Program-made: the position numbers and the translations under genes
The notes under the pieces: generated by a model
Databases searched by the model: none
What the model was told of the DNA's origin: nothing
The model's input: only the letters and a program-made list of their open reading frames with translations
DNA from: Urechis unicinctus
Lineage: Eukaryota; Annelida; Polychaeta; Xenopneusta; Urechidae
Length of the DNA: 64,000 nt
Assembly: GCA_034190875.2 (NCBI GenBank)
Contig: CM067356.1
Span: 19,388,126 to 19,452,125, forward strand
Direction: 5' to 3'
In this document: piece after piece, positions 60,896 to 64,000 of the stretch
Layout of the letters: every line of letters begins with the position of its first letter
How positions within the stretch are numbered: position 1 is the first letter of the stretch

Positions 60896-63459
60896 AAATT
60901 CCACTATGCATGGCGCCTTGCAACACATCTCATTTGACTGCACCTCCTAACTTCGCGGTGTAACATTTTGCTCTAGACGTCGCCTCATAACGTATTCATG
61001 TCCATGTACGCCTCGTTTTGCGGACTTATGATATATTTTGTGGATGTATTGCTGGACGGATGAGTGGCTCATTTCACGCTGTTCCAAAAATTTGTTCATA
61101 GCAAGGTACAATAAACTTAGATTGAGGCTCGAGAAAACTAGCTATCATGAGTGCGGTGCTTTGTTTGCTTACATGGATGCACAATAGAATGTCAATCATT
61201 CCGCTTAAATCGTTAATAGCAATGAGGGTTTTTTTCAAATGGATGAGTTAGCAAGCTCGCAGTAGATAAGAGGCCACAATGTAACGCTCGGTTGATATGG
61301 CATAAGCGAGCAAAGTGCTTATAAGTTAAATATATTACGAAGGCCTCCTTTGCGCAGCTAGTAAAGGAATCCAATAATTGGCTTAATAGTTGAAACCTAT
61401 ATAAAGATATATGGCCAGAGGTTGACCAAGAAGAATCAGAAATCCGACAAAGGCAATGATGTGCAACCAACCGTTGAGGAGCTATCCAGCCTTGCAGGGA
61501 CCAGTACATAATTTGACAGGGTATTGCAATCTTCTAGAAATTACAATCTGTCTTTCCAAATCCGATCACCTCCCACATTCTACCATTACAAAGTATGACA
61601 GTGTCGTTGTTAATCATGGTATTGTGCTTAGTGAAGTAAACTGCCGTACCACACCCTACTGTCTATTCGCCCGTATCGATGGCATCCTTGCTATACGCAT
61701 TGCTAATGTGCTACTTTCGAGAGAGAGTTTTATAATAACCAGCAAATGTTTGCTTCCATCTCATTCATTGTTGGTCTCATGACAATAACATTGGGTAATG
61801 TCCTCCGAAATGATTGCTTGACGTTGCGCACTATCAATCGTACTCATTGCGTTTTTATGCGCTGAACGGTATGGGTTACCGCCTTTTGTCTTTTTGCTTT
61901 GTTTTCTCAGCCATAAGTGAGATATAGGTATGATCATAATGGTTAAAGGCACTATGAATTAGTTCTACCAATATAGTCACATCCACTTATCGACATTGCA
62001 ATGTCACAAGTGAGTATAAACCGCTTTATTTCGTATTTCGTTATTGCACTTCGACCCCCATCATCACATCACCGTTTGACGTTAGGTTGGATCTGGTAAT
62101 CTACGAATAATAGATCAATAAACACTCTGCATTTCAGTAGATGCGTGAATGCTAAATTCGTATGCTCTTAAAAGCTTGAACAAGGGTTACACGAGGCTGT
62201 CTGTGCCATAGGATAATTTAACAGTCGCAGATGTAGGCAATGAATAGCGAGATCCGTTTATTGCAAATCGATTTCATGTAATATTGTAGGGAATAATTAT
62301 GCATGACTCAAACTGTATAATGCACTCTGACTATTGACACATCAAACTGTGTCACGAACTTTCTTGCTTTATATGGTGTTTGTATGTCATTTGCATATAG
62401 TGTCACTACTAGCAGCGGTTTAGCAGCACGCGTTTTTACTAATAAGAGACGAGACAAAATTATGGTCAGCCATTTCGCAATTTATGATTTGACCAAAAGT
62501 ATTGTGGTGCTTTTATTGCATTTGTTGGTGGGTTTTAATATTTCGGATGCACTGACAGAAAAGTTTTATTTATTTTGGAAACATTGTATAATTATAACAA
62601 TATCCAATTGCGGATTCATTGTTTTATCAAGTTTCGGTATTCTACTCTGCCCAATGAGTCATGCTCTCAGCTTTTGGAGTGAGAGATATTAGCGCTTGTA
62701 AATATCAGCATGATTTCGAAGGCTATAGTTACAATCTACATATTTCGAAAGCATGATCGTTTTGTAACTAAAGCATGGAATTTAAGTACATCTTGCATAT
62801 CACAGCAAGTTCTCTGGCTTTTTGACTGAAAAATAAATGACATTAAGCCTAAACTGCTGATATACTCGGCTATCGTTTCAATTCACTCTGAAGCTCATAT
62901 GCAATCAAATTTAAGACCTTGCTGATAGCGTACATAGCATGTACATATGTTGCCACGCTGTGTAACTATGGCTATATATTCGTTGTTATACCATTTCATT
63001 AGGTTTAAACCATCCAGACAAAATATAAAGACAGAGAGAATTCGGCTACTTTAGTGACATATAGTTGCTGCAATAATGACAAAGCGAGCTTCATGAATGT
63101 ACTTATTAGCGCTTGTATTTGTATACAGTCGTAAACATGAAAATCGTCGCCAACCTGTCCTTATTTACCGCGCAAGTGATACCAGAAATAACTAACATAT
63201 TAGATTGGGATTGTTGGCTGACCCAATGGTTGTTTAACATAATTTCAATTATCATCTTTATTCATAGATAATAGCACACAGATTGATGTCCTGTAAATTG
63301 TTATAAAACCTGACCGAACGAAAGGGCAATTAATTACAGACACTCAAAAAATTTACTGACTATGTCAGTACTGCAGCTGCCCTTTGTCTATAGCGGTTGT
63401 ATTTTTATTTGACATGACAGTATATTTAAATAGTCAGTTAATTTAAAGAGGCGACAGAC

Positions 63460-64000
63460 ATGTACACACGTCTGTCTTTTTAGATGGTTAATACTGGTAG
63501 CTTTATTACCATGTAAGCGTAAAAGCGTCCGGAATCCTGTCATCAAACTCATAGAAACATAAGCAAATAAATGTAATCGCATGTGGCCATTGTTGCAGAC
63601 ACCCTGCTCATGAGACAAAATGTATTTGACTTCATCTAGAAGTTTAACTAAGCATCACCTAACATTGTTAATCTGCGGCGAACGTGCTTTGATAGTAACA
63701 GCCTGTTAGCACCTTTTTTATAATAGCATGCAATATCTGGTTTGAATTGGACAAGAAGACCGAATGATATCCTTGCAATTAAAGATAATGAGGCCTCACG
63801 ACCTACCCAGTGCATGTTTCGGACCTTAATACGCTCGCTTGCTGGTCATATCATACTACCCAAGCAGGGATATCGAATATGCTACCTTAATTCATCTTAT
63901 TCAATGGACTATTACGTTTTCATGAAATGAATAAAGTGGTGTTATTTTCTAAATGTATTACGCCTTGAAATAATGAAATACTGTCTCTGCAACATGGCAA
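63460..64000 (+). repeat. Start of a fifth diverged unit, cut by the window edge
   Basis: It opens with CAGACATGTACACACGTCTG. The block at 63,575-63,900 weakly matches 49,770-50,080 and 41,470-41,830, in the same order. The array therefore continues beyond the right edge of the window. Confidence 0.55.

Larger units (their letters stand above)
58290..63459 (+). repeat. Diverged array unit 4 (about 5.2 kb)
   Basis: The start module reads GTGACATGTGCGCACCTATG at 58,309. Blocks at 58,950-59,080 match 50,250-50,350 and 44,570-44,700. The block at 59,430-59,600 matches 50,640-50,870. The two minisatellites follow in the same order as in unit 2. The block at 61,625-61,715 matches 56,515-56,610. 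Offsets from unit 3 grow from 4.1 to about 5.1 kb, as the 44-bp minisatellite expansion in this unit would predict. Open frames at 58,158-58,619 (minus, 153 codons), 59,348-59,605 (plus) and 62,384-62,692 (plus) are not called as genes. Confidence 0.65.

Noticed and set aside
62384-62692. 102-codon hydrophobic plus-strand frame that could resemble a membrane protein
   Set aside because: Hydrophobic translations are common in T-rich DNA. There is no conservation in the aligned units and no motif.

Overview
The window looks like AT-rich, gene-poor nuclear DNA from an animal, most likely an invertebrate. I cannot name the species. The reasons are long (TA)n and (TATG)n microsatellites, GT-AG introns in the only recognisable genes, a eukaryote-type DNA transposon, and very long low-complexity repeats. 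There is no operon structure. I found no rRNA or tRNA gene, no CRISPR array and no conserved cellular gene.

The left part (1 to about 14.6 kb) is mostly unrecognisable non-coding DNA. It holds (TA)n tracts, a 576-bp (TATG)n tract and two local tandem duplications, with copies of about 250 bp (3,979-4,466) and 103 bp (6,355-6,558).

The only clear protein-coding remains lie at 14.6-18.4 kb: two convergent, intron-containing genes of a DNA transposon. The plus-strand gene joins a SWIM zinc finger to a YqaJ-type exonuclease domain. The minus-strand gene joins a THAP-type zinc finger, a helix-turn-helix and a DDE_Tnp_4 (Harbinger/IS5-like) transposase. This pairing matches the ISL2EU type of eukaryotic transposon. 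Both genes carry several frameshifts, most at homopolymers, and the exonuclease has lost its catalytic Glu (Gly in an LL-G-IK motif). The copy is therefore probably dead, unless some of the shifts are assembly errors.

From about 20.8 kb to the right edge the DNA is one large array of diverged, non-coding long tandem units. Copies A (20.8-30.07 kb) and B (30.07-41.5 kb) are clearly alike, at very roughly 90% by eye in sampled stretches. A partial third unit follows (41.5-44.1 kb), then four more diverged units of about 4-5.2 kb, beginning near 44.1, 49.0, 54.1 and 58.2 kb, and a fifth cut off by the window edge. The units share ordered sequence modules. They contain (TA)n tracts at a fixed position, a 44-bp minisatellite and a GGCGCC-bearing minisatellite. 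The open frames inside the units do not show protein-level conservation between copies where I could compare them.

The two transposon genes would have worked together in mobilising the element. The array looks like a macrosatellite or a reiterated, decayed element. I did not recognise its origin.
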